This document shows positions 10,675-22,300 of a stretch of 48,034 bases of DNA, in pieces (position 1 is the stretch's first letter; the number at the start of each line of letters is the position of its first letter). Source of the stretch: Paulinella micropora (taxonomy: Eukaryota > Cercozoa > Imbricatea > Euglyphida); the NCBI GenBank assembly GCA_009731375.1, contig BJOX01000022.1, positions 622,778 to 670,811 on the forward strand. The letters are read 5' to 3'. The notes beneath the pieces were generated by a model. The model was not told the origin of the DNA. It did not search any database and saw only the letters and a program-made list of their open reading frames with translations. The translations under genes were made by a program, and so were the position numbers.

Positions 10675-12430
10675 GCCCTACCGCCGTCGCGTACTGACCG
10701 CCAGCCGGAGGCGCCCACCACGGGGACAGCCACAGAGCAGCCAAGCCTATTGGTTCAGACTCTCACTCCCCCGGCTCAGGCCCAATCACAGGGCGACACC
10801 ATGTACAGTCCAATAGGGGCTACGTCCTCACCAGTAGACGATAGTGTTGAGACGAGGGATAAGGATATAGTGATGGGTAGCGACGACAACAGTCGGGAGC
10901 GTGAGCTGAACGAGCCGGCCACGGTCGCTGACCTTCCCATAAAGGTAGGTTTGCTCAATCTTTTACCCGAAGACACTGTCGCAAAGGCGACGCTTGCAGT
11001 TGATCCTGGCACAACCACATCAAGTCCATGTGACTGTGGGGCATCAAGGTTCTGCTCGTCAAGGACTTGGACCTGCCAACGTACGGCTTCATTTACCCCC
11101 TTTGGAAAGTGAAATATCAATTATGCAATGCTGAGAATGACCCAATCATGCTTTGTTAAAAATATGTCATATTTTCAGACCTAGTAAGAGATCACCACCA
11201 CAATTTTCTGGTTGAGATTCATCAATGTTACCCATCCGGTCCTGCAACTGAACCGTGCGCGCCGGCCATTTTCCAACCAAAACCACGTTGCAAATATGAC
11301 ATATTTTTCTTAAGTGTCTTTTGATCATGTTGGTTAGACTGTGTTTGTGAAACTTAATTTCTTTGTAGGTAATCAACACAACTTACTACAGGTTTGTTCC
11401 TTGCAAATGACAACACTAAAAAATATGTCATATTTTATTACAATTCAACAAAGGTGCTTCATGAAATCACTGAAGCATCTGATCACATCAACTTGTGAGA
11501 AAATGTTACTAACAGGAGAGAAGTTGATCAAACAGAAAAACAAATGTGTGAAACAAATGAAAAAAATTAAAATGATTGAGACACAGCAGCCTGCGAGGAA
11601 TTTTGTGAAACGTTGTCACACCAATGTCTTAATGTTTGGCAAACTTTGTTACAATTTTTTCTGCTTGCACATCAATTCATTTAGGATGCATCAACTAGGA
11701 ATCACTTGACACGCAAGATTGAACCAGAAGCTTCATCACGAAGCTGTTGCTCTAAAGCTTCAAGGAAATTTTTGTTTTACATGGTGTGAAAAGTAGGTAA
11801 TGAATCTCACATCGTGTCGTAATTCTGTTCAAATGTAGATTTTTGTTTCTCACTAACATGTTTTTAAGGTACTAAAGTGATTTTTTGCACCCTCAAGTAT
11901 GTGTGTTCAACATAGACAGGTACTATTGATTAGAAAATTTATATTTCGAAAAAAAAACAAATGAAAAAAACTGAATCTGAAGTTTGTGAAGAACAAAAAT
12001 ATGTCCTATTGTGAGAATGACTCAGTTTTAACAACGTCACCTGAAAAAAATCTGTAAAATCAAGTTCAAATGATTTTTCACAAAATTAAAATATGTCATA
12101 TTCCATGACATGACTGCTTTTGAGTCGACCATCAGTTTAATCAAAGCGCAAAAAGTAGTTTAAGCTAATTTTTTTTAATGACTGAACAAACTAGGTTAAT
12201 TTTCTATTTTTGATTCCAAAAAAAAAAATGCTGGCACTGTGTTAATCCTACTAAAACATTTAAAAACAAACATGTTTTCCAGGATGCTGATTATTTTTTT
12301 GAAGCCTTGAACAAATCTGGTCATGTGAGCACTTTTGGATTGGCACTTTGTTTGTGAGAACGTCCCTCTGTTTTGGAACGTTGTAAAACTGATGAACTAA
12401 ATTTTTTTCAACACTTCTCAGCTTTTAGTT
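10635..12430. other. 1.8-kb insert or intron splitting the recombinase
   Basis: The core-binding domain stops near 10630 and the catalytic half resumes near 12431, so about 1.8 kb separates them. The first 0.5 kb has host-like GC and holds a 120-codon ORF (10750-11112, no recognised domain) and three CCAAT/ATTGG boxes near 10749, 10784 and 10811. The rest is very AT-rich with five copies of a 13-bp near-palindrome. The end TTCTCAGCTTTTAG could be a 3' splice site, so an intron is possible; a degraded nested element is the other explanation. ORFs here are not supported as genes. Confidence 0.55.
11158..12102. repeat. Five dispersed copies of AATATGTCATATT
   Basis: The near-palindromic core occurs at 11161-11173, 11293-11305 (reverse complement), 11422-11434, 11998-12010 (one mismatch) and 12090-12102. 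All sit in A/T runs, and all are inside the insert. The first and fourth share a nearby TGAGAATGACYCA string, which suggests duplication of a longer unit. Confidence 0.85.
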
Positions 12431-12975
12431 AGAACCCGTGCCACCAGAACCCGTCTCCCCTTCACCATAATTATTGTTGCAAGACTTCTTCACATGCTGC
12501 CGTCCGTCTCGTCGCTCGCGTCAGACGCGTTGGCTTTGGCAGCAATCTTATGTGTTGGGGTGTACGGTCTCCGTTCGGGCGAGATGGTGGCGAAATCCGA
12601 GTCTGCATCTTCTTCTCTTCTCAGAGCCAATGTTTTCTGGGACATCGCGTCCCCTCCTCGCTGGGTGGATCTCCTCATTCCAGCTTCCAAGTGCGATTAC
12701 ATGCGCCTTGGTTGCTCAGTCCGCCTATGGAGAAACGGTTCTTCTACGTGCCCGTTTGCAAGGCTTCTAGCAGCGTGGGATTCGGCTCACGACAAGCGAC
12801 CAATTGCTCCTTTATTTCAGTCCGCTAAAGGCAAGGCGTTGTCCTACGCTTGGCTCCAGAGATCGCTCCGCGCCCTTGTCCAGGCAGTTGGCCTCGACCA
12901 ATCTCTTTGCAGCTCACAGCTTGCGCATCGGAGGTGCAACGTCGCTCGCGATGGCTGGAGTCAGCGGAAAATCAT
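12431..12975 (+). pseudogene. Tyrosine recombinase catalytic domain, frameshifted and truncated
   Basis: The frame opens with RTRATRTRLPFT, and ALAAILCVGVYGLRSGEM follows; the R in GLRSGE is the first catalytic arginine box. It continues to ALSYAWLQRSLRALVQAVGL near 12880. Near 12905 the reading shifts frame to give FAAHSLRIGGATSLAMAGVS, the HxxR box. Right after this box, at about 12970, recombinase homology ends; the expected IK..GRW..Y segment is instead on the minus strand at 9411-9680. Past the break the plus strand is antisense to the RT/RNase H junction of the minus-strand gene. Confidence 0.7.
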
Positions 12976-14769
12976 TATTCCTTGGCAAAATAGGGTCCCT
13001 GACGTGGATGTCCGCCGATGCTAACGAGATCTCCTCCGTCAGGCGGTGGAGAATGACTGAGGGAGGGAGACTACTGACGGTGGAGGCTAGCCAAACGATA
13101 TCACGTTTGGTGGCGGCCGGAAGAGGGAACGGCAAACGTCTAAGCCGTCCCTTCTCGGGAAGAGAATGGCGATGGGCAGAGATACGCTTTGCAGCGGCTC
13201 GAAGGCCTGGGAAAACGAACGCGAAGTTGAAAGCTTTGCCTAGGAGCTTGTTCAGGTTCAGTCTCGAAGGAGAAATAAGCGTGAATGAGACTGATCGCGC
13301 GAACTTTTCCTTCTTGCCCAACGGGATAGAAACTGTTGGAGAGGGGAGGGAGGGGGAAAGGTCGAAGAGCCAACCGATAAACTGGAGTGAGTGGCAAGGC
13401 CCTCGATCTTCGAAGCCTTGAACTCGAAACCGTAACGGATGCAGAAAAAGGAAAGCAGGGACAACAGCTCAGAAGCCTCCTGCGCGGAGCAAAGGGCGAT
13501 AACCAAGTAATCTTCGACCAATCTGGCGAGTCTTGACCACTCGGGAAGCCATTGAGAAAGGAGGAATTCCAGAAGGAAGCCGTACCGCTCCCAGATCCCG
13601 GGAGAGGCTCTCGATCCGAATGTCAAATGGAGTGGACCAGTAAATCTCCCTAGCCACTCAAGAACTGTGAGGTGACGATCGACCGGCCCGATTGGAGCAT
13701 TCCGGAAAGCCTTCGCAACGTCCAGTTTGATCAGGAAAGGTGACCTCGAGGGGTCCTGCTTGGAGCCAAAGTGTGCCACGTGAAGAGCGGAAACTAGGCT
13801 GTCCCACTCCAGGAAATCAGTGAAGAGATTCGGGATAGAAGCGTTGGTAGCGACGTCGCCGCCAGCGGAAAGGCCCACAGTCAGCCTCAAGGAGGACCCG
13901 TCCTTAGCCACGGTGCCAATGGGAGGAACCCTGTTGTGCGGAAGAGGAGGGGAAGAGAACCAAGGAGAAAGCCACCCCTTCTCCATCTCGTCAGCAGAGA
14001 CGAACTCATCGTTCTCAAGAGCGGAGCTATAGTTCGGCAGACGCAGAGAACCCTCTCTCTTCCCCTCAAAACACAGATTGGCTCCATGCACCAGGCCGTC
14101 CAAGGCTAGGTCCAGAAAGACTGGGTCTGTGACTGCCCAGCAGTCCATAGCTATCGCTTCAAGCGAGGCCAGTCCACCAGAGACTCCGGACTAGGGCATC
14201 CGAGCCTGGCTGAGATATCGGAAGAGGACAGCGGGGAAGGGGGGAAAGTAGGCTCGTCCGACCCTAAGACCGCGAAGCCTCTTAGTCTCCTCATCGAAGG
14301 CAGCGATTGCTGCTGAGCGAGCCTCATGGCTTAGCCGCCGTCCCGCATTGAAGGACGACCTGTCGCCTGGGGAGAGGCCAGACAGAAAGATAGAGCGCTG
14401 GGATGCGCGGGCTCGCTGTTCTGCTGGAGACATGAGAGCCACGGGTCGCTTGTGAAGCAGCCATGCGAGGAACTCTGCTGACTGAGCGGATGCGAGTGCG
14501 ACCCAAGAGGAGGCATGAAGCGAGGGAGGGCGGAGATGAGGGACAGTCTGGCGGTTCCAGAAGTTGCACCATCTGGTGGAAAGCCGAGCATCTGGAGCGT
14601 GTCTCGAAGCAGGGGGGATAAACCTTCTGACTGAGAAGCGACTGATCCTCGAAGGAGGAAGAGAAGGGGAGAGAGGGAGGAGGGCGCGCAGAAGTAAAGG
14701 GAGACAAAGGAGAATCTGCCTGAAAATTGGCGGAGGGAGAAAGGGGCTGCTGAGAAGATAAAGACTCAC
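12975..14769 (-). pseudogene. DIRS reverse transcriptase with connection and start of RNase H
   Basis: The minus frame 14769-13258 (504 codons) has one in-frame TAG at about 14193-14191. RT marks are motif A as FLIKLDVAKAFRNAPIG, motif B as FGSRASPGIWERY, and motif C as LVEDYLVIA, where the usual YxDD box has become VED, so catalysis is doubtful. Motifs A, B and C are 100-150 residues apart as expected. After a frame change near 13320, the frame 13321-12914 gives a connection-like region (LNKLLGKAFNFAFVFPGLRA) and EISLASAD, fitting the first RNase H strand with its aspartate. Homology ends there at about 12975-13000, at the inversion border. Upstream of motif A is a Pro/Ser/Arg-rich extension. 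Confidence 0.75.
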
Positions 14770-14883
14770 GCGGGATGGAAAGGTGGGAGAGAGAGGAAAG
14801 GGAGGACGCGGGAAGGGAGATACACGGGCGGGGCGACTTATCCTACGCTTTTGGCAGAGCGGGCCTGCGCTTTCTGCAGGTAG

Positions 14884-16545
14884 CTAGCCCGTGATCGGAG
14901 CTGCCACAGCCCAAGCACTTGTGAAGGAGCGACACAGCTTAGTCTCTGTTCCTCCACGGCGTGTGGGGAGCCTTCTTTGAGCAGCCGCTGACCTTGTTGA
15001 AGGCCTTGCAGATGGAATCTGTGTCTGCTTTTTTGTTGTCCTCCTCTGAAAGCTCCTCGCGCTTCTTCTTCGAACTATCCTGAGGAGTACTAAACTCCCT
15101 GGGTCGCTTCCCCTTCGGGTTGACGGAAAGACGGTTGATTGCGTGAGATGAAATCTTAGCTGAAATCCCGTCCCGTAGGACCTGGAACGGCTGGGGGAAA
15201 GCGTCGGTGGCTGCCAGCGCAGGGAAAAGCGACCTGGCCGCCGCATCCCTACGAACAGCCTCGATATAGGCTTCGACCAGATGCGCAGGCCATTTTGCAC
15301 CCTGACAGCGTCGAAGGATTTGGAGGGAGTTCCACACTACCGTGGAGAACTCGGGCCGGCGGCCGAATAGGGCAAGGAGGCAATCGAGCCAACCCATGAC
15401 TCCGTCGAAAAGAAACGCCCAGTCATATTCGAACGATCGGGAGGAGGCTCTCCCAAAAAGGGGGTAGGGGGGCCAAACTGTTCCTTCAGGTCTGGAACCT
15501 TCAGAGAATTCTGCGAACTCCTGCAGGGGGGCGTCCGCGGGCTGGCGTAAAAGAAGTGCTATGCTCAGCTTTGGTGGAAGAAGACGAAGCTTGGAGCGGT
15601 CGCCCTCGTCTGGAATGCCTTCGCAGAATTGCCGCCAGCGTGTCACGGGGATGGATGCAGACTGGGCCGCCGCCGCTGCAGTTGCGGCAATGCTGCTGAA
15701 ACCAATCCCCGGAGATAGCGGGGAAGATAGTTGGCAACGCTGCTGAAACCAATCCCCGGAGATAGCGGGGAAGATAGGTGGCCGAGGATATCCCGTGGGG
15801 AAAGCGTGGGAGGAAGGGCGGAAGGACTGGGAGCGGAAGGGGCGGAGCCTAAGCCCATGCCCCAACCGTATCCATGAGATGCCGATGCGACTGGTTGATG
15901 CAAACCTATGTCGGCCGGGGCGACGACGGGAGCGAAGCTGGCAGGTGGAGCCAAGCTGTGAAAGGCACCTGGGCCTCCCATAAGGTTCCGGCTGGGGGGA
16001 GTGCCCCTGGAGAGCCTGGAAGAGCCTGAGGCAGGGGAGGAGGATGGGGCGGGGTGCCCTGCATGCCTGCGGAGGGAGGAATGAGAAGTCCATGAGGCTG
16101 CACAAAGTGCTGAAGCGGAGCAGCCAAGAGGCCTGCCAAAGAGGCAGGGACCAACATCAGCGGAAAGCTGGGAGGAGAAAAAAGAAATTGGGAGGGACCC
16201 TACCTGGAGGGGGGCCCATTTGGGCTTGGGGGGATCCCCTGGGGCCGCCCGCTGGGAGAGGAGGGGGAAACATCATGCCTTGCATGGAGGCAGATGATGT
16301 CGGACTCAAAGAAATAAAAGAGAAGGAAAGCGAAAAGGTAAAGATAAAAAAATATAACGACGCTCGAACGAGAGAAAGAGAGAAGGGGCGATGGAGCCCG
16401 ACCTTGGGCAAGAGGAACGTGCATCTGAGCGAAATGCCTGACTTCGGAAGGAGGAAGTGGCCTCTGCGCGAATGGCCTGAAGCCGTTGGCTTGCACCGGC
16501 TGGTGCAGCCCACCCGCAATCTCACCCTCCATCTCTGATAGAAGC
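14884..16545 (-). pseudogene. DIRS Gag-like protein, middle and C-terminal parts
   Basis: Minus-strand frames give a long Pro/Ala/Ser-rich region, then a compact part (WAFLFDGVMGWLDCLLALFG, LVEAYIEAVRRDAAARSLFP), a Lys-rich stretch, and a Cys/His tail: SICKAFNKVSGCSKKAPH, then, after a frameshift near 14945, HKCLGCGSSDHG. A CKxFN...C...H tail followed by a CxxCGxxxH knuckle is typical of DIRS-group Gag. Candidate exon edges are the acceptor at about 16541 (TTCTATCAG), one near 16282, and a very short intron near 16165-16200 (GTAGGG...CCCAG). The frame is lost at the 47-bp duplication at 15692-15777. The exon structure is inferred by eye and is not secure. Confidence 0.55.
15692..15777. repeat. 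39-bp direct repeat, period 47, inside gag
   Basis: Identical 39-bp copies at 15692-15730 and 15739-15777, separated by 8 bp. The 47-bp period is not a multiple of three, so the duplication shifts the gag frame: the same peptide (ISGDWFQQ or SPGIGFSS) appears in two frames. Confidence 0.93.
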
Positions 16546-16639
16546 AAGCGTAGAAATGAAGAGAACTTGAGGAACGAAAGAATGAAAAAAGATGGAGAAA
16601 GAAAGGAAACTAGAGAGCGAAAGACAGAGATGGAAAGAA

Positions 16640-17690
<1,051 letters not shown>

Positions 17691-17983
17691 CAAGAAGAAC
17701 AAAATAGAGAAGGAAAGAAACCAGAATACGCAAGATTAATAAAATAAACCAACATGTGAGGGCGAGCGCTAGCAAAACTACTAATGGGGCAGAGACAAGC
17801 CACAATACAGCTCAACCGAACGAAAATGTCATGCTGGGAACAAATGAAATATGGAAAGAATGAAAAGAAAAGGGAGCAGGACTCGAAACAGAAAGTAGGA
17901 CAAGGAAGGTCATGAGCCAAGCTATAGAGTCCTGGGGATCGATATCAGGAGGAAAACGAAAGGAAAAAAAGAGCAAGAGTACC

Positions 17984-18385
17984 CTAGAAACTAACCACAA
18001 AACTAGACTCGCCTTGCAAGTGCAGAGAAAGGAGACCTGAGTCATCGTCCTGTCCTCCGACTGCTGCTGGGATCATAGGTGCAGGATGGGGAAGCTGAGG
18101 GGGAGGCAAAGGAGGAACAGAAAGAGGAAACCCGTTGCCGATGGCTGGTTGACCTTGCGGAGCGCGTTGCTGACTCGTATCAATGGGATGAGGTAGCACT
18201 TGTCCGCCGTAGCTCCCCCCGCCGTAGATCTCTCCATGGGCTGGGATGAGGTTGAGATGGTTCGGCGCTCCAGCTGGCTCCGCTCCGTATCCTCGAAATT
18301 CTTGTCCACGCCCATCTAGCGCTCCATTGGGAAGAGAAGGGACACCGTATGCTTGGTACTCAGAGTTGATGTTGTAAGGCAGCAT
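17984..18385 (-). pseudogene. Gag-like N-terminal exon
   Basis: A 133-codon minus-strand frame starting directly inside repeat A1 (ATG at 18385), rich in Gly, Pro and Tyr (PNGALDGRGQEFRGYGAEPA and PPLPPPQLPHPAPMIPAAVG). Its position just after the left terminal repeat and its composition, similar to the Pro-rich middle of gag, suggest the first gag exon. A splice donor is likely near 18010-18020, before the CT array. No domain is recognised, so assignment rests on position. Confidence 0.45.
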
Positions 18386-18389
18386 CGAA

Positions 18390-18512
18390 ATGAAAAAAAA
18401 TCTTGGTGGGCCAGAGGTCGAGATATGCTGAGAGTCAGCTCAGAGAATACCAGCGGTTTTCTTCCGCGCTCTCTAGCCTGCCGGCCCACCCAGTGATTCG
18501 TGTCCAGTCCAC
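18390..18512 (-). repeat. DIRS terminal repeat A1
   Basis: Outer 5' repeat of the minus-strand element, nearly identical to 9190-9312. After 18512 the sequences diverge completely, which sets the element edge 93 bp before the Polinton starts. The 93-bp spacer (18513-18605) shows nothing recognisable. Confidence 0.88.
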
Positions 18513-18605
18513 TCGAGGACTTTGTACCCAGTGGCACCGTTGTCTCTTTTGTCTCTTTTTGGTCTTTTCGTTGCGTTGGCCCCACATTGGGGATGAGAGA
18601 TAAGG

Positions 18606-18854
18606 GATATCACTACTATAGGTACCACTATAGGACACTTATCTTTATATTCATATATATAAATTTAGCTCATTTCACCATATTTTGCTCTCCTATTAAT
18701 CAACAAAAACGAGCAAAACTAGAAAATCACACTTTTTTGCAAACTATTAATACTAAGCTTCCTTATCCCCCTTTTTTTAGTTTTTCGTGGTGTCCTGAGC
18801 CCCCTTATCTTCTTCCAAAAAAAAATGTGCTCTGTATTGAAAGTTGGTAAATAA
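18606..18854 (+). repeat. Polinton left terminal inverted repeat
   Basis: Begins GATATCACTA, includes GGTACCACTATAGGACACTT, and ends GAAAGTTGGTAAATAA. It matches the reverse complement of 40385-40631 with scattered mismatches and small indels. Confidence 0.95.
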
Positions 18855-18909
18855 AAGAATAAATATTATTTAAAGAAATGAAATATTATATTATATATAT
18901 AATATTATT

Positions 18910-18930
18910 GTTTTTGAAAAATTCAAAAAC
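18910..18930 (+). promoter_or_regulatory. 9-bp palindrome before the first gene
   Basis: GTTTTTGAA, three A, TTCAAAAAC: a perfect 9-bp inverted repeat 11 bases before the ATG at 18942. The same kind of palindrome precedes the polymerase gene. A shared promoter or operator for early genes is inferred. Confidence 0.6.
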
Positions 18931-18941
18931 AAAGACATACA

Positions 18942-19163
18942 ATGGGCAGAACCAAAGTATTTACAGACGAAGAAATCCGGCAAAGGAACTCAGAACGGAC
19001 GAGAATTTATAATATAAAAAACCAAGAGAAAGCACAGCAGAGGGCTAAGGACTACTACTACAAGAACAAGGAGGTCATATTGAAGAAAGCAAAGGAGAAA
19101 AGGGAAAAGGAGAAGGTTGACCTCGCAAGGATGAACAGCTCCAGAGGCTCGTTGAAGGACTAA
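18942..19163 (+). CDS. Small basic protein next to the left TIR
   Basis: Intact 73-codon ORF, the first gene inside the left TIR. It is almost entirely charged: a Lys/Arg/Glu-rich sequence with RTRIYNIKNQEKAQQRAKDY and YYYKNKEVILKKAKEKREKE, which repeats a loose Arg/Lys-x-Tyr-Tyr-x-Lys-Asn-Lys-Glu pattern seen in many DNA-virus small proteins. Long helix is likely; no membrane segment and no enzyme motif. Nucleic-acid binding is a guess from composition. Position beside the TIR and the palindromic upstream site suggest early expression. It ends at a TAA followed by very AT-rich DNA before the polymerase gene. Confidence 0.6.
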   Translation: MGRTKVFTDEEIRQRNSERTRIYNIKNQEKAQQRAKDYYYKNKEVILKKAKEKREKEKVDLARMNSSRGSLKD

Positions 19164-19292
19164 ATATCGCACTATGAAAAATGATATAAATTTTATGTTA
19201 AGGATATAATATATAGGTATATAGATAAAATATATATATCTATATAGATATATTTATTTATTTGTGAAAAATCAAAACCCTAATATAACACA

Positions 19293-19319
19293 TTTGTTTT
19301 TGACTACTTCAAAAACAAA
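19293..19319 (+). promoter_or_regulatory. 11-bp palindrome before the polymerase gene
   Basis: TTTGTTTTTGA, loop CTACT, TCAAAAACAAA: a perfect 11-bp inverted repeat ending 12 bases before the ATG at 19332. The right half and loop (CTACTTCAAAAACAAAA) recur exactly at 36109-36125, before the major capsid gene. Confidence 0.65.
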
Positions 19320-19331
19320 AACACATAAACA

Positions 19332-22300
19332 ATGTCAAGCATAGACTACGGGGGGCAAACTTGGAACCTTGACAAGCTCACAGAACAGTGCATACGATTC
19401 CAAATACGGCAAAACAACCTCTATGTAAAAAAACAAACAGCAAGACGTTTTACGACATAACAACACCAAGAGGGGCACTACCAAACCCAGAGCAATATGT
19501 CTGGAATCAAAACGGCCTGAAAGAAGGGAGCGAAAAAGGGAAGAACCAAATGTCATAGACTTCAATGGTTATAAATTAATACGACAAGACATAAAACACG
19601 ATGTACCAGTGGGGCAGTCATTGTATAATGTAAAAATCAATAAAAGCTTTTCTAAAAAGGTTAAAAAGTTTTCGTTGGAAGATATTATAAAAATGATTGG
19701 CACAATCGTAGATGATTTTAAGTCTTTATATAAACCAAACGACAAAATATAAGTATGGATATCGGCTATTCCGGAGTCGTGGAATGTACAAACAAAAAAT
19801 GAACTCGTAAAAGTAAAAGACTTTGACTTACAAGACATATTACAAAGACTTACAAAGATTTTACAATCAAACGACGAAATGTGGATGGATGAGGAAGGGG
19901 CAACAATGGGATCAATTGATTTCAATTTTATGGGAGTAAGGATGCCACAGGGAGGGGCTAGATTGAAAGCAATAACACATGAGGACATTTACAAAAAGAA
20001 AGGAGTGATACAAATAAACAACGACGACAACATATGTCTGGCTAGGGCTATCGTTGTGGCAACAGCCAAGATAGAGAAACACAACAAATACGAACAAATA
20101 ATCAAGGGTCGCAGGATACAGGACGAACTGGCAAATACATTACACGAGGAGGCCGGCGTCATAAAAGATTTATGTGGTCTTCCTGAGGTAGATGTGTTTG
20201 CCAGTCATATAAAATACAACATAGCAATTGTTGAATTTCCAGACAAGATAATATATAAAACTGAATTCAAAGATGAAAAGGAACAACCATACAAACACAT
20301 ATACATACTCAAAACCAAAAACCATTACGACACCATAGTGAGCATGAAGGCCTTCCTATCAAAACGAAACTTCTGTGAGCAGTGTATGAAGGGTTATGAG
20401 CACAATCATTCCTGTGTGGCAAAATGTAATATATGCCTTACGGATGGATGTAAGGGGTATAACAACATAACAAAATGGAAACAATGCGAAAAGTGTAACC
20501 GCAAATTTCCAAATGATGAATGCTTCAACAATCACAGCACAAGCACTTGTGAAACAAAAAAGAAATGTCTTAACTGCTCTAAGACATACACAGGCGAAAA
20601 TAAGTGCAGTTATGACAAATGTAAAAATTGTAAAATCCTACAACCATTTGAGCATAGGTGTAATATGAAACAAAAAGAAATACATAAACCCTCTGATAAA
20701 TATGTGTCCTTTGATTTTGAGGCAACACAAGAGACAGGCACACATATCATTAACCATTCAGAGAGTCAGTATTTCACTGGAAGGGGCGATGCCCCTTTCC
20801 AAACCCAAAACCAACAGAGCGGGGGTATGGTAGGGGGTGGAACCGGTGTCATACACAAAAGCATAGACAAGTTTTGTAATTGGGCATTTGGCAATCAACA
20901 CAAGGACTTCACATTCATAGCACATAATGCGAGGGGTTATGATTGTCAATTCGTGCTTAAGTGGTTAATAGAAAAAGGCATTTCACCATTTGTCATATAT
21001 CAAGGGGGTAAGATCATGATGATGGCTGTAGGTAAGATTAGATTTATTGATAGTCTTTCTTTCCTAACTATGCCTCTATCTGATTTCCCTGAAACTTTTG
21101 GTTAAGATGAATTAAAGAAAGGATTTTTCCCTCACTTCTTCAATACTGAGGCAAATCAAAATTATGTAGGGGCAATACCAGACAAGGACTATTACGGCTA
21201 CAACACATTTTCAAAACATAAACGACAAGAATTTCTGAAATGGTATGAAGAACAAAAGGACAAAGTGTTTGATTCCAAAAAAGAAATGGAAGCATATTGT
21301 CATAGTGATGTTGATATATTGAGAAGGGGTGTATGAATTTAGAGAGAGCTTTCTAGAATTTGGCATAGACGCATTCCAATACACAGCCATCGCATCTACC
21401 TGTATGGCATTATATAAAGCAATCTATATGCCGACAGATAGCATAGCAGTTATACCAACACACAGAACAGACAAAGCAAAAACGAGCCGTATGTGTTTGG
21501 AGGGGCTATCATACAGAGAGAAGAAAGACAATACAACAATACAGCACGGATTAAATGGAAAAGAAGAAATCATATATTTAAAAGGAGTTGGTAAAGCCTA
21601 CTTGGACGGATCTGACCAAAGACAAAAACGGCATATGAGTTTCACGGGTGCTACTGACAAGGCTGTCCTGAGTGTTATGACGGCAATCAAATGAATAAAG
21701 AGCAATCTGTTAATAAGACATTTGGACAATTATACAAGGAAACAAAACGACGGGAAACTTTAATAAAGCAACATGAGGAAGTGAATAATTTAATAAAAAT
21801 ATGGGGTTGTAAGTGGAACAGAATAAGAGTAAGGCAGGAATTCAAAAGGAACATAGAAGAGACATTAATGGAGCAAGAGACAATTAACCCACGACACGCG
21901 ATGTTTGGGGAAGGACAAATGCTTTATCTTTATATTGGAGGGCAATGAATGAACAACAATACGCCAAATACATAGTCATATGCTCCCTCTATCCATCTGT
22001 TATGTTTTATGACCCCTACCCTCTCGGACATCATAAAGTAATTAAGGCAGACAAGGCATTACAAATGCTAAATCAAAAGACAGCATTTGGATTAGCCAAA
22101 GTTAAAATATTCCGCCGAGGGGACTTATTCACCCTGTCCTACCCTGTCAAGATAGAGGAAAGATGATGTATTATTTATGTAATAAGTGTGGAAAGGAAAA
22201 CTTACAGGACAAATGTCAGCACGACGACACAGAGAGGGCACTCACAGGCACTTGGGCAACACCACTCATTTATAAAGCAATTGAAAAAGGTTATAATATC

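Noticed and set aside
10750-11112. 120-codon ORF in the recombinase insert as a gene
   Set aside because: No recognisable domain, antisense ORF of similar length, and no homologous context; left as part of the insert.
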